Shown: positions 52,588-60,416 of the stretch, one piece after another | How positions within the stretch are numbered: the first letter of the stretch is position 1 | Layout: every line of letters starts with the position of its first letter | Source: Nafulsella turpanensis ZLM-10 | GTDB lineage: Bacteria; Bacteroidota; Bacteroidia; Cytophagales; Cyclobacteriaceae | Reading direction: 5' to 3' | Length of the DNA: 64,000 bases | Assembly (NCBI RefSeq): GCF_000346615.1 | Contig: NZ_ANNU01000025.1 | Span: 1 to 64,000 of the forward strand | Notes under the pieces: model-generated | Databases searched by the model: none | Told to the model about the DNA's origin: nothing | What the model saw: the letters and a program-made list of their open reading frames with translations, nothing else | Translations under genes and position numbers: made by a program

Positions 52588-52782
52588 ATGATTATCATAA
52601 AAGTAAAAGAAAACGAGTCAATCGACCGCGCACTCAAGCGCTACAAAAAGAAATACCAGCAAACCGGCACCCTTTCTGAAGTACGTGCCCGTACTTATTT
52701 CGAAAAGCCTTCCGTTACCCGCCGGACAGAAAGAATTAAAGCCGCCTATCGCCAGAAGATGCAGAGCGAAGAGCAGCAGTAA
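52588..52782 (+). CDS. rpsU: 30S ribosomal protein S21
   Basis: A 64-residue bS21, a small, basic protein at the 30S platform near the anti-Shine-Dalgarno end of 16S rRNA. The family pattern is complete: KVKENESIDRALKRYKKKY, VRARTYFEKPSVTRR and the basic helix KAAYRQK. In Bacteroidia bS21 helps occlude the anti-SD sequence, so it bears on the rarity of Shine-Dalgarno sites here. It has its own promoter and terminator. Placed between VLRF1 and convergent msrB genes. Confidence 0.96.
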   Translation: MIIIKVKENESIDRALKRYKKKYQQTGTLSEVRARTYFEKPSVTRRTERIKAAYRQKMQSEEQQ

Positions 52783-52789
52783 AAATATT

Positions 52790-52814
52790 AAACCCGCATT
52801 AGCGGGTTTTTTTA
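52790..52814 (+). terminator. Terminator after rpsU
   Basis: Eight-base arms 52790-52797 and 52802-52809 with a 4-base loop and a T-run. Confidence 0.88.
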
Positions 52815-52901
52815 TGCCTTAAACTGTCCGGTTTAAATTTTAAAATGATCATGATAAAAGGCGTGAAGTAAAATTTTCCTGCCTTTTTCCCAATGCCTCT
52901 C

Positions 52902-53195
52902 CTATTCTTTCTCTTTCATTAATTCAATTGAAGCTTTGTTGATGCAATAACGTTTTCCGCTAGGCGTATTTTTGTTCGGAAACAAATGGCCTAAATGAAG
53001 GCCACACGTTTTGCAAAGGAGTTGGATTCTTTCCCTACCATACGTTTGAAGTAGTTTCTTCTCCACACTTTTTTCATAAGAATCCCAAAAGCTGGGGAAC
53101 CCGGTACGGGAATCAAACTTTTTGTTTCTCTCAAATAATGGCAGCTTACAGGAAGAGCAGCAATAAAAGCCGTTGAGTAAATTCGTGTTTTCCAT
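52902..53195 (-). CDS. Short methionine-R-sulfoxide reductase MsrB
   Basis: A 97-residue minimal MsrB. It has the zinc-binding pairs CSSC (near residue 15) and CKTC (near 61), GFPSFWDS, GLHLGHLF and the catalytic Cys in KRYCINKASIEL. It lacks the usual N-terminal 30-40 residues (the WKxxLTPEEY helix). Its size matches the minimal SelR domain, so activity is plausible but not certain. It is 94 bases downstream of the larger msrB and probably co-transcribed. Confidence 0.85.
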   Translation of the reverse strand: MENTNLLNGFYCCSSCKLPLFERNKKFDSRTGFPSFWDSYEKSVEKKLLQTYGRERIQLLCKTCGLHLGHLFPNKNTPSGKRYCINKASIELMKEKE

Positions 53196-53289
53196 TTTTT
53201 AAAGGAGCAGAACAGTAGATAATAATTAACCTCAACTGCAGCCGTTGCATTCCGGAGGAGCATCCTTCAGGCTCATTTGCTCCGTTGGA

Positions 53290-53676
53290 TTACTTCTCCT
53301 CCCCGAGGGGCACAAAGTTTAGTGACACGGAGTTAACACAATGTCTGACATTCTTTTCAGTAAGATATTCCCCCTCGAAAACATGTCCTAAGTGTCCTTT
53401 GCAGGTGGCACATACAATTTCTGTTCTGCGGCCATCTGCATCCGGCACTCTTTCCACAGCCCCTTCTATTTCATCATCAAAGCTGGGCCAGCCACAATGA
53501 GAATTAAATTTGTCGGCTGACCGGTAGAGAGGTGCATTACATCTTTTGCAGGTATACAGCCCTTCTGCTTTATGGTTATTATACTTCCCGCTAAAGGGCA
53601 TTTCGGTTCCCTTATAAACAATAACTCTTTCTTCTTCCTGGCTTAAAGGATTATAGTTGATTTGCTTTTCTTCCAT
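53290..53676 (-). CDS. msrB: Peptide methionine-R-sulfoxide reductase MsrB
   Basis: A 128-residue MsrB that reduces the R-epimer of methionine sulfoxide. The zinc Cys pairs CKRC and CATC, the GWPSFDDEI loop, [10 protein letters not shown], and the catalytic Cys in [13 protein letters not shown] are all intact. The N-terminus ([24 protein letters not shown]) is complete. Cytoplasmic. It is the upstream gene of a two-msrB set. Confidence 0.93.
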   Translation of the reverse strand: MEEKQINYNPLSQEEERVIVYKGTEMPFSGKYNNHKAEGLYTCKRCNAPLYRSADKFNSHCGWPSFDDEIEGAVERVPDADGRRTEIVCATCKGHLGHVFEGEYLTEKNVRHCVNSVSLNFVPLGEEK

Positions 53677-53915
53677 CGTAAAAAAAAGTTGGTGGTTAAA
53701 CTTTATATATCAACAAAGCTGCGGGAAGTTTAATTCCGGCAGCTTTGTCCACTCACTAAATAATCTTTTGATGAGGTAATGGCCATTACTGTTAAAAGAA
53801 AAATTAAGACAGCTAAGCGGAAGCACCTCATTTGATAAAGAGTTAAAAAAGAAACATGGTGTTACTTGTGTTGCAATTGTTACCTAAATTGCTTCATATA
53901 CCAGTGTTACCAAAG

Positions 53916-55031
53916 TTACATATGTGTCTCCTTTATCTTTATTCCAAGGCTTTTTTCAATGTTCTGAAGGTTTTTTAGCTCCTTCGGATTTATTATGCTC
54001 AATGAAGTTCCTTTACGCCCTGCCCTGGCGGTTCGGCCGCTTCGATGGGTGTAATAGTCTATCTGTTCCGGAAGCTGGTAATGCACCACAAAGGAGAGGT
54101 TCGCAATATCAATTCCCCGGGCTGCCAAATCGGTAGCTACCAATATTCTTATGGTATGATTTTTAAAAGCCCGCATTACTTTGTCCCGCTCCTTCTGCAA
54201 CAGATCTCCCTGAATGGCCCCGGCTGGGATATTCTTTGCTAGCAGTTGTTTGGCCAGGGTTTGAGCGGCAGCCTTTGTTTTACAAAAAATAACCCCTCTT
54301 TCTTCTTCCTGCTTTTTTAGAAAGCCCAGTAAAGCTTCCGTTTTATCCTTTTCCTCACTCAGTACATAAAAATGTTCAATATTCTGGTTGACTACCTGGT
54401 TTTTGCTTAACTGAATCCGGTAGGCATCGCGCGACATATAATTATTGATAATGTTCCTGATTTCCGGTGGCATGGTGGCCGAAAATAACCAGGTGTACCT
54501 TTGACCTGCGGTTCTTTCCAGAATTTGATCCAGCTCCTTTTTAAATCCCATGCTTAGCATTTCATCTGCCTCATCCAGCACAACTGTTTTAACCTGTTTC
54601 AGGTCAATTGCTTTGCGCTCCAGAAGGTCCAGAAGCCGGCCCGGAGTGGCTACGACAATATGAGTAGGCCGCGCAAGAGCTCTTACCTGGTTTTCTATAG
54701 GTGCTCCCCCATACACGGCCTCTGTAAATATTTTAGGACCAAACTTGGTAAACCGAAACAGCTGTTTGGCAATTTGCTGCCCCAGCTCACGGGTGGGTGT
54801 TAAAATTAATGCCTGCACCTGCGGAATATCAGGGTCTACCTTTTGCAGAAGCGGAAGGCCAAAGGCCGCTGTTTTTCCTGTGCCTGTTTGTGCCTGAGCA
54901 ATAAGGTCGGTTCCGTTTTCAAGTAAAAAGGGAATAGCCTGTACCTGGATTTCTGTGGGGCTAAAAATATTGTTTTCCTTCAGTGCTTTTATAAAAGTAT
55001 CTGCAATGCCAAGTTCTGAGAATGTTGCCAA
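53916..55031 (-). CDS. DEAD-box RNA helicase (RhlE/DeaD-like, short)
   Basis: A 371-residue DEAD-box helicase. It carries the Q motif (TEIQVQAIP), motif I AQTGTGKTAAFG, Ia PTRELGQQIA, II DEAD, III SAT and VI HRSGRTARAGRKG. The C-terminal extension seen in most RhlE/DeaD proteins is missing; the protein ends about 20 residues after motif VI. The start is the TTG at 55031 since no ATG exists upstream before the stop; a TATCTTTG -7-like element at 55057-55064 fits that start. Role: RNA unwinding in ribosome assembly or decay. Confidence 0.9.
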   Translation of the reverse strand: MATFSELGIADTFIKALKENNIFSPTEIQVQAIPFLLENGTDLIAQAQTGTGKTAAFGLPLLQKVDPDIPQVQALILTPTRELGQQIAKQLFRFTKFGPKIFTEAVYGGAPIENQVRALARPTHIVVATPGRLLDLLERKAIDLKQVKTVVLDEADEMLSMGFKKELDQILERTAGQRYTWLFSATMPPEIRNIINNYMSRDAYRIQLSKNQVVNQNIEHFYVLSEEKDKTEALLGFLKKQEEERGVIFCKTKAAAQTLAKQLLAKNIPAGAIQGDLLQKERDKVMRAFKNHTIRILVATDLAARGIDIANLSFVVHYQLPEQIDYYTHRSGRTARAGRKGTSLSIINPKELKNLQNIEKSLGIKIKETHM

Positions 55032-55300
55032 AATTGAGTAGGTTTTAATTTAACTGCAAAGATACATGAAATAAGGATATGCACTTTAAGGTAATAATGG
55101 CACCAGGGAGAAGGAAGATCGAACTTTTCCTTTCCTTCCATTGGGAAAGAAAATTATGAAAGAAGAAAAAAAGAGGAGAAGCAAACTCCTTAGCAGTAAA
55201 GTCAGAAGGATTTGAAGAACCCTTCTGAAAAGAACTTTATGTCCTTACCGTTGGATAGTTAGCTTCTCCCTGAGGAGTTTTATTCTGGCATTTGGCTTCA

Positions 55301-55798
55301 TTAATGATGGTGACCACCTGGACCATGCACATGGCCGTGGCTCACCTCTTCGGCAGTGGCTTTTCTTACATCAAGCACCTCCCCTGTAAAATGAAGCGTT
55401 TTACCAGCCAGCTGGTGGTTAAAGTCGATGGTTACCGTATCTTCTTTAACTTCAAGTAAAACCCCCTGCATCGGATTTCCTTCTCCATCCTGTAAGGGAA
55501 TAACATTTCCTTCTACCAGCATATCTTCCTGGAGCTTTCCATCTATCACAAAAATATCTTTTGGAAGATCAACAATCGCATCGGGGTCAGTTTCTCCATA
55601 GCCTTCTTCAGGCCGAACAGTAATATCATACTGGTCTCCGGGTTCTTTTCCTTTTAGCTGATCCTCAAATCCCGGGATCATCATGCCAACACCAGCCAGA
55701 AAAGTGAGTGGGGAATCATTGTTTGTTTTTTCAATTACTTCCCCTTCAATTTTCAGCTCATAAGATACCGTAGCCACGGTGTGTTTATCAATTTTCAT
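55301..55798 (-). CDS. slyD: SlyD-type FKBP peptidyl-prolyl isomerase
   Basis: A 165-residue SlyD-like FKBP. The N-terminus KIDKHTVATVSYELKIEGEVIE and the IPGFEDQLKGKEPGD loop belong to the FKBP domain (residues 1-70, 120-150), and the inserted flap (IF domain, 70-120) contains VEGNVIPLQDGEGNPMQG. The C-terminus (GHVHGPGGHHH) is the His-rich metal-binding tail of SlyD. Roles: prolyl isomerase, chaperone and nickel binding. Cytoplasmic. Stand-alone gene. Confidence 0.95.
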   Translation of the reverse strand: MKIDKHTVATVSYELKIEGEVIEKTNNDSPLTFLAGVGMMIPGFEDQLKGKEPGDQYDITVRPEEGYGETDPDAIVDLPKDIFVIDGKLQEDMLVEGNVIPLQDGEGNPMQGVLLEVKEDTVTIDFNHQLAGKTLHFTGEVLDVRKATAEEVSHGHVHGPGGHHH

Positions 55799-56223
55799 CT
55801 CTTAAAATTTATATTCATACAAAGGAACAGAAATAAAAGTAGCAGGCCAAATAAAAAGTTCAGACAGGCAGAGCCGCTGGTAGTTTCAATGGCTTTTTAC
55901 CCATTTTCTCTCCAGTAGTACCTGTTAAGACTGTTTAACAATGGAAGGAAAACCTGTGGTATTCTTCCCCAGTCTGGGCAGGCAGGAAGGTCGCCATTGC
56001 CTTTTTTTGAAAGAAAATGAGAAAAATCTATTTTATTTATAACATTTCTCATTCAGGACCATTTATACAAACAGAAGAAAGAGCAGTAGATCTGTTCGGT
56101 TTTCCCAGGAGAACAAGAATTTCGGCAAAAGGTAAGCCGGCAAAACATTATTAACTAAGAGGGAAATTACTAATAGCCTGACAGTTAACTTTTTACTTTT
56201 TTAACCATATAAACATTTTTCAC
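55799..56223. other. Upstream region of the curlin-repeat gene
   Basis: A 425-base gap between the divergent slyD and curlin genes. The last 45 bases include TTTTTACTTTTTTAACC, a weak -7-like element. No curli secretion gene, RNA gene or repeat is found. Confidence 0.4.
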
Positions 56224-58338
56224 ATGAAGACACACAAACTTAGTCTCTTAGGAGCAGCTCTCTTCATTCCTTTTATGGGATTAGCCCAATCAGAAGGAAC
56301 CGTTGAGCAAAAAGGGGAGGGCAATGAAGCCACCCTCGAGCAGTGGGGAGAAAACCAGTCTGCCGAACTCTGGCAGGAAGGGATTTCGAACTTCGGTATC
56401 ATTAACCAATTGAACATGGGGAATGAGGCACTACTGAAACAGGAAGGAACCAACAACACCTCTTACCTGTACCAGGACGGAGAAAATATGGAAGCCGTTA
56501 TTGGTCAGGTTGGCGAGGAGAACTGGGCTGATCAGCAACAGTATGGCGCCGACCATTATATGGAAGTTTCTCAGGAAGGAAGCATGAACGTTTCTTTCCA
56601 GTACCAGGAAGGAGAAGGAAGCAGCTCAACGGTTAAGCAGATGGGCTCAGAAAACGTATCGGATGTGGATCAATATGGAGAAAACCAGAATGCGCTGATC
56701 GTGCAGATTGGAAGACTCAATGACATCTTCATTCAGCAAATGGGCGTAAGCAATTTTGCTTATGCACTCCAGTATGGCACCCGTAATTTGGGGTATATTT
56801 TCCAGGATGGCTATGACAACCTGATTAGTGCTGCCCAGATTGGAGATGACAATTTCTTTGACCAGCAGCAGTACGGCTCCAATAATTTTGCCGGCTTACT
56901 GCAGAATGGAACGATGAATGTTTCTTATCAGTACCAGGAAGGAGAAGATCATTCCAGTCTGGTAGGACAGGAAGGAGAGGAAAATGTAATTGATGTGGAA
57001 CAATTTGGTGAAGGTCATACTTCGGTAGCTCTTCAAAATGGACTGCTCAATGATGCTTTTCTTCGCCAATTAGGTGAAGGGAACTGGGCTTCCCTTGAAC
57101 AGTGGGGTGAGAGAAACATCAGCTACACTGCACAGGATGGAGAAAGCAATAAGGCAGCAGGCGTTCAGGTAGGTACCGATAACTTCTTTGATCAGCAGCA
57201 GTATGGAATGGCTAATGAGGCGGAACTGTATCAGAACGGGGCTCTGAACGTTTCTTACCAGTACCAGGAAGGAGAAGGAAGTTCTTCAATAGTCAACCAG
57301 AAAGGTTCTGAAAACGTGATGGATACCGACCAATTTGGAATGGACCACCTAGCCTTCACCAGACAGGTAGGCAAACTAAATGATGCTTTAATAGCCCAGA
57401 ATGGTCAGGGAAATGAGGCCTTCTTATCACAGAATGGAGAAAGACACCTTGCATATGTTTATCAGGAAGGTGAAATAAATGAATTCGATGGTGCTCAGAA
57501 AGGGACCGACAACTTCCTGGACCTTCAGCAGTATGGCTACAGTAACTATGCCGACCTTAACCAGAAGGGACTGAGAAACGTTTCTTACCAGTACCAGGAT
57601 GGAAAGGATGGTCTCTCTTTAGTTGATCAAAAAGGTGAAGCCAATGTGAGCAATAATGAACAGTACGGAATGGATCAGAAAGCTGAAATATTCCAGACCG
57701 GAACACTCAATGATGTGTATGCCATCCAGCGTGGCGAAGGAAACGAAACCTGGATCGCCCAGTTTGGTGAAAGAAATGTTGCCTTCGTTAACCAGCTGGA
57801 CATGAACAACAGCTCTTATGTGCTGCAGGATGGAACAGACCATTATGCAAACCAGGAGCAGTCTGGCAGCGAAAACAATGCCATTGTTTACCAGTATGAC
57901 CTGAACCAGATTTCTAACCAGGTACAGACAGGCATGAGCAATGTTGGCTTAATTAAGCAGTGGGGCGACACCCAGACCGGCCGCCAGTGGCAAAGCGGAA
58001 TGGATAATGCTGCTACTATCATGCAAATGAGTGGAATGGAAAACCTTGCTGAGCAAATGCAGGCGGGCGTTGAAAATACTGCTCTTGCCACACAAAACGG
58101 AGAGTTCAACGAATCTTACCAGAACCAGTACGAAGAAGCTCTTGGAAACTACTCTGAAACAGAGCAGTGGGGAACCGGCAACATGGCGCTTACCGAGCAG
58201 TGGGGCGACTATAATGAGGCCTGGATCTACCAGAATGGCATCGATAACTATGGTGCAATATACCAGTATGGCATCAATGATGACGCTACCATTTACCAGA
58301 CTGGAGTAGGCAATAGGGCTATTATCATTCAGTATTAA
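56224..58338 (+). CDS. Giant curlin-repeat (CsgA-like) amyloid-type protein
   Basis: A 704-residue exported protein (signal peptide residues 1-20, ending GLAQ) that consists almost wholly of about 62 units of 11 residues with the core Q-x-G-x-x-N, half a CsgA curlin repeat each. Gln, Gly and Asn positions are nearly invariant through residue 700. Every tenth unit is similar, giving a 110-residue (330-bp) higher-order period from 57 to about 500. It is acidic, without Cys or Lys-rich runs. It should form a beta-solenoid or amyloid fibre at the surface, by analogy with curli. CsgG, CsgE and CsgF are absent from the window, so export partners are elsewhere. Confidence 0.85.
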   Translation: MKTHKLSLLGAALFIPFMGLAQSEGTVEQKGEGNEATLEQWGENQSAELWQEGISNFGIINQLNMGNEALLKQEGTNNTSYLYQDGENMEAVIGQVGEENWADQQQYGADHYMEVSQEGSMNVSFQYQEGEGSSSTVKQMGSENVSDVDQYGENQNALIVQIGRLNDIFIQQMGVSNFAYALQYGTRNLGYIFQDGYDNLISAAQIGDDNFFDQQQYGSNNFAGLLQNGTMNVSYQYQEGEDHSSLVGQEGEENVIDVEQFGEGHTSVALQNGLLNDAFLRQLGEGNWASLEQWGERNISYTAQDGESNKAAGVQVGTDNFFDQQQYGMANEAELYQNGALNVSYQYQEGEGSSSIVNQKGSENVMDTDQFGMDHLAFTRQVGKLNDALIAQNGQGNEAFLSQNGERHLAYVYQEGEINEFDGAQKGTDNFLDLQQYGYSNYADLNQKGLRNVSYQYQDGKDGLSLVDQKGEANVSNNEQYGMDQKAEIFQTGTLNDVYAIQRGEGNETWIAQFGERNVAFVNQLDMNNSSYVLQDGTDHYANQEQSGSENNAIVYQYDLNQISNQVQTGMSNVGLIKQWGDTQTGRQWQSGMDNAATIMQMSGMENLAEQMQAGVENTALATQNGEFNESYQNQYEEALGNYSETEQWGTGNMALTEQWGDYNEAWIYQNGIDNYGAIYQYGINDDATIYQTGVGNRAIIIQY
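56587..57610. repeat. 330-bp higher-order repeat inside the curlin gene
   Basis: The stretch encoding NVSYQYQEG recurs starting at 56587, 56917, 57247 and 57577, exactly 330 bases apart each time, and surrounding units are similar at each step. This shows expansion by duplication of ten-unit blocks rather than of single units. Confidence 0.85.
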
Positions 58339-58356
58339 TTAGCTGCCCAGTTTATT

Positions 58357-58395
58357 AAAAAGGCCGGCAGAATTTAATTTCTGCCGGCCTTTTTC
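58357..58395. terminator. Bidirectional terminator after curlin and ferredoxin genes
   Basis: Perfect 16-base arms 58357-58372 and 58379-58394 with a 6-base loop. It serves both the curlin gene and the convergent ferredoxin gene. Confidence 0.9.
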
Positions 58396-58426
58396 TATGA
58401 ATGCCCTGTTCGGGAAATCATTGTTT

Positions 58427-58750
58427 TTAAGATTCTTCTTCAGCCATTAACTTAAAATAGGCTCCATTCAGGTGCTCTCCTATCCGGATTTGGCAAGCCA
58501 GGCGGCTGTTAGAGGTAACAATGGGTAAGGTGTCCAGCATATCCAATTCTGCGTCTGAAGGTTCTCCTAATTCCTCTACCCCCTCTTCCACTTCTATATG
58601 GCAGGTGGCACAAAGGGCCATTCCTCCGCAGGTAGCAAGGATATTATACTCTGATGCCTTTAAAACTTCCATTAAGCTTAAGGAAATATCGGCAGGCACT
58701 TCAATATCCTGCACGTTCCCTTCCCTGTCTTCTACTTTAAATCGAATCAT
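58427..58750 (-). CDS. [2Fe-2S] ferredoxin (adrenodoxin type)
   Basis: A 107-residue ferredoxin with the [2Fe-2S] ligands Cys41, Cys47, Cys50 and Cys86 (CGGMALCATCH and ACQ). The acidic helix GEPSDAELDMLD is the usual docking surface for a reductase. It starts 11 bases after the stop of the ferredoxin-NADP reductase gene, so they form an operon, and electrons likely pass NADPH to reductase to this ferredoxin. The final acceptor is unknown. Confidence 0.93.
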   Translation of the reverse strand: MIRFKVEDREGNVQDIEVPADISLSLMEVLKASEYNILATCGGMALCATCHIEVEEGVEELGEPSDAELDMLDTLPIVTSNSRLACQIRIGEHLNGAYFKLMAEEES

Positions 58751-58761
58751 AAATAACTAAG

Positions 58762-59766
58762 TTAAAAGGCATTAACTCCGTTTACGGTTGTATATTTAAA
58801 GCTTAGCTTCTGATTTGGATATACAAATTTAAAGGCACTTTGTGCCATGAGGGCCGCTTCGTGGAAGCCACTTAAAATAAGCTTAAGTTTTCCGGGATAA
58901 GTATTGATATCGCCAATGGCGAAAATGCCGGGGATGTTGGTGCTGTAATCAAAGGTATCGACCACTACCGCATTTTTATCAATGTTTAAGCCCCAGCCGG
59001 CAATTGGTCCCAGTTTAGGACTTAACCCAAAGAGAGGGATCAGGTAATCGGTATCCAGTTCCGTTACTTCCTTTTCCTTATTTATTACCCCAACTGATTT
59101 TAATACACCATTACCATTAATAGAGTGCAGATTGGCATTAAGGAGCAGGTTAATCTTACCAGTTTTTGCCAGTTCAAATACCTTTTCAGCCGAATCAGGC
59201 GCACCACGGAAGGTTTCATTCCGGTGTACCAGGGTCACTTCTTTTGCAAGATTGGCCAGAAAAATGGTCCAGTCAAGGGCAGAATCACCTCCACCGGCAA
59301 TTACCAGCTTTTTATCACGAAAGGATTCCGGATTCTTGACCATGTATACGATTCCCTTTCCCTCATAATCTTCCAGTTTTTCCACCGCTGGTTTACGGGG
59401 CTCAAAGCAACCCAGGCCGCCGGCGATTACCACTACTTTGGCTTTAATCTGCGTTCCGTCAGAAGTACCAAGGACAAAATCGCCATCCTCGTTTTTCTCC
59501 AGCTTCTCTACCCTTTCGCCTAATGAGAAGGTCGGCTTAAAAGGTTCAATTTGCTTCATGAGGTTATCTACAAGTTCCTGGGCCTTTACTTCAGGAAAGC
59601 CAGGAATATCATAAATGGGTTTGCTGGGATAGATCTCAGAAAGCTGCCCTCCCACCTGCGGAAGTGCATCGACCAAATGGCAGCGCATTTTTAATAAACC
59701 TGCTTCAAATACGGCAAATAAACCAACCGGACCGGCGCCAATGATACAAATATCTGTTTCAATCAT
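58762..59766 (-). CDS. Ferredoxin-NADP reductase (TrxR-like)
   Basis: A 334-residue flavoprotein of the thioredoxin-reductase-like FNR type (YumC family). The FAD site is GAGPVGLFAVFEAG, and the NADP site GGGDSALDWTI lies in the middle. It has YPSKPIYDIPGFP, ATH-type flavin strand FAIGDINTYPGKLKLILSGFHEA near the C-terminus and no CxxC, which excludes a thioredoxin reductase. It donates electrons to or takes them from the ferredoxin encoded next. A MarR regulator precedes it, and a conserved element is shared with that gene. Confidence 0.92.
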   Translation of the reverse strand: MIETDICIIGAGPVGLFAVFEAGLLKMRCHLVDALPQVGGQLSEIYPSKPIYDIPGFPEVKAQELVDNLMKQIEPFKPTFSLGERVEKLEKNEDGDFVLGTSDGTQIKAKVVVIAGGLGCFEPRKPAVEKLEDYEGKGIVYMVKNPESFRDKKLVIAGGGDSALDWTIFLANLAKEVTLVHRNETFRGAPDSAEKVFELAKTGKINLLLNANLHSINGNGVLKSVGVINKEKEVTELDTDYLIPLFGLSPKLGPIAGWGLNIDKNAVVVDTFDYSTNIPGIFAIGDINTYPGKLKLILSGFHEAALMAQSAFKFVYPNQKLSFKYTTVNGVNAF

Positions 59767-59823
59767 ATTTTAAAAGGTTAGAGAAAGCGCGTTTTATATT
59801 ATAAATGCTTTATATTGTGTATT

Positions 59824-59840
59824 AATAATTAGTATAACAA
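59824..59840 (-). promoter_or_regulatory. Candidate MarR site upstream of the reductase gene
   Basis: AATAATTAGTATAACAA (plus strand), 15 of 17 bases identical to the element at 60302-60318, 58 to 74 bases before the reductase ATG. Within it, ATACTAAT-T-ATTAATAC forms an imperfect inverted repeat on the minus strand. Confidence 0.5.
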
Positions 59841-59858
59841 GCAGTTTGATAAAATGAT

Positions 59859-60293
59859 TTATATGCTGCTTAAGTTTTCATTTATAGTGGAAAGGATCCT
59901 TTTAAACTCCCTGAAATCTTCTTCACCTAATCCATTCCATGCTTTTAGTCGAATAGCTCTTATCTGCGGTTTTAATTGCTCGACTTTCTTTACTCCATCG
60001 GGAGTTAGCTGAACAATAAAACTTCGTCTGTCTTCCGGATGGAGAACTCTTTCGGTTAGCCCCTTGCTGCAGAGCAGGTCAATAATTCGGGTAAGTGTGG
60101 GGGTATCTTTAAACACCCTTTCGGCAAGCTCCCTCTGGTTAAGGCCATTATGCTCATACAACTGCCGAAGAACCAGCCACTGATCAACAGTTACATTAAA
60201 GCCTAATTCCTTAAACTGCCTTTGGGCGAACTGTTTTACACTTCGGGCCGTGCGGTCCAGCAGCAGGGAATAAAGACTATAAGGTTCCTCCAT
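59859..60293 (-). CDS. MarR family transcriptional regulator
   Basis: A 144-residue MarR-type winged-helix repressor. The dimer helix is at residues 1-25, then the wHTH (about 35-105) with GLNQRELAERVFKDTPTLTRI and the wing HPEDRRSFIVQLTPDG (DRR motif). It ends with a C-terminal dimer helix. There is no Cys at the oxidative-sensing position of OhrR. It is probably autoregulated and probably also controls the reductase gene, since a shared 17-base element lies next to each start. Confidence 0.88.
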   Translation of the reverse strand: MEEPYSLYSLLLDRTARSVKQFAQRQFKELGFNVTVDQWLVLRQLYEHNGLNQRELAERVFKDTPTLTRIIDLLCSKGLTERVLHPEDRRSFIVQLTPDGVKKVEQLKPQIRAIRLKAWNGLGEEDFREFKRILSTINENLSSI

Positions 60294-60301
60294 CTATCAA
60301 C

Positions 60302-60318
60302 AATTATTAGTACAACAA
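60302..60318 (-). promoter_or_regulatory. Candidate MarR site at the marR start
   Basis: AATTATTAGTACAACAA (plus strand), 9-25 bases before the marR ATG and directly beside a TAACTTTG -7 element (60319-60326), the position expected of a repressor site. Confidence 0.5.
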
Positions 60319-60416
60319 CAAAGTTACAAAAAGGGAATTAATTCTGTTCCATTTTCTCAGGAGAAAAAATTTGGTTCTCTTTTAAAAGAAGTAACGGGTC
60401 TTTACTTTCTTATTGC

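Noticed and set aside
56224-58338. CRISPR-like repeats
   Set aside because: The periodicity is 33/330 bp within a single coding frame with conserved amino acids, not repeats with unique spacers.
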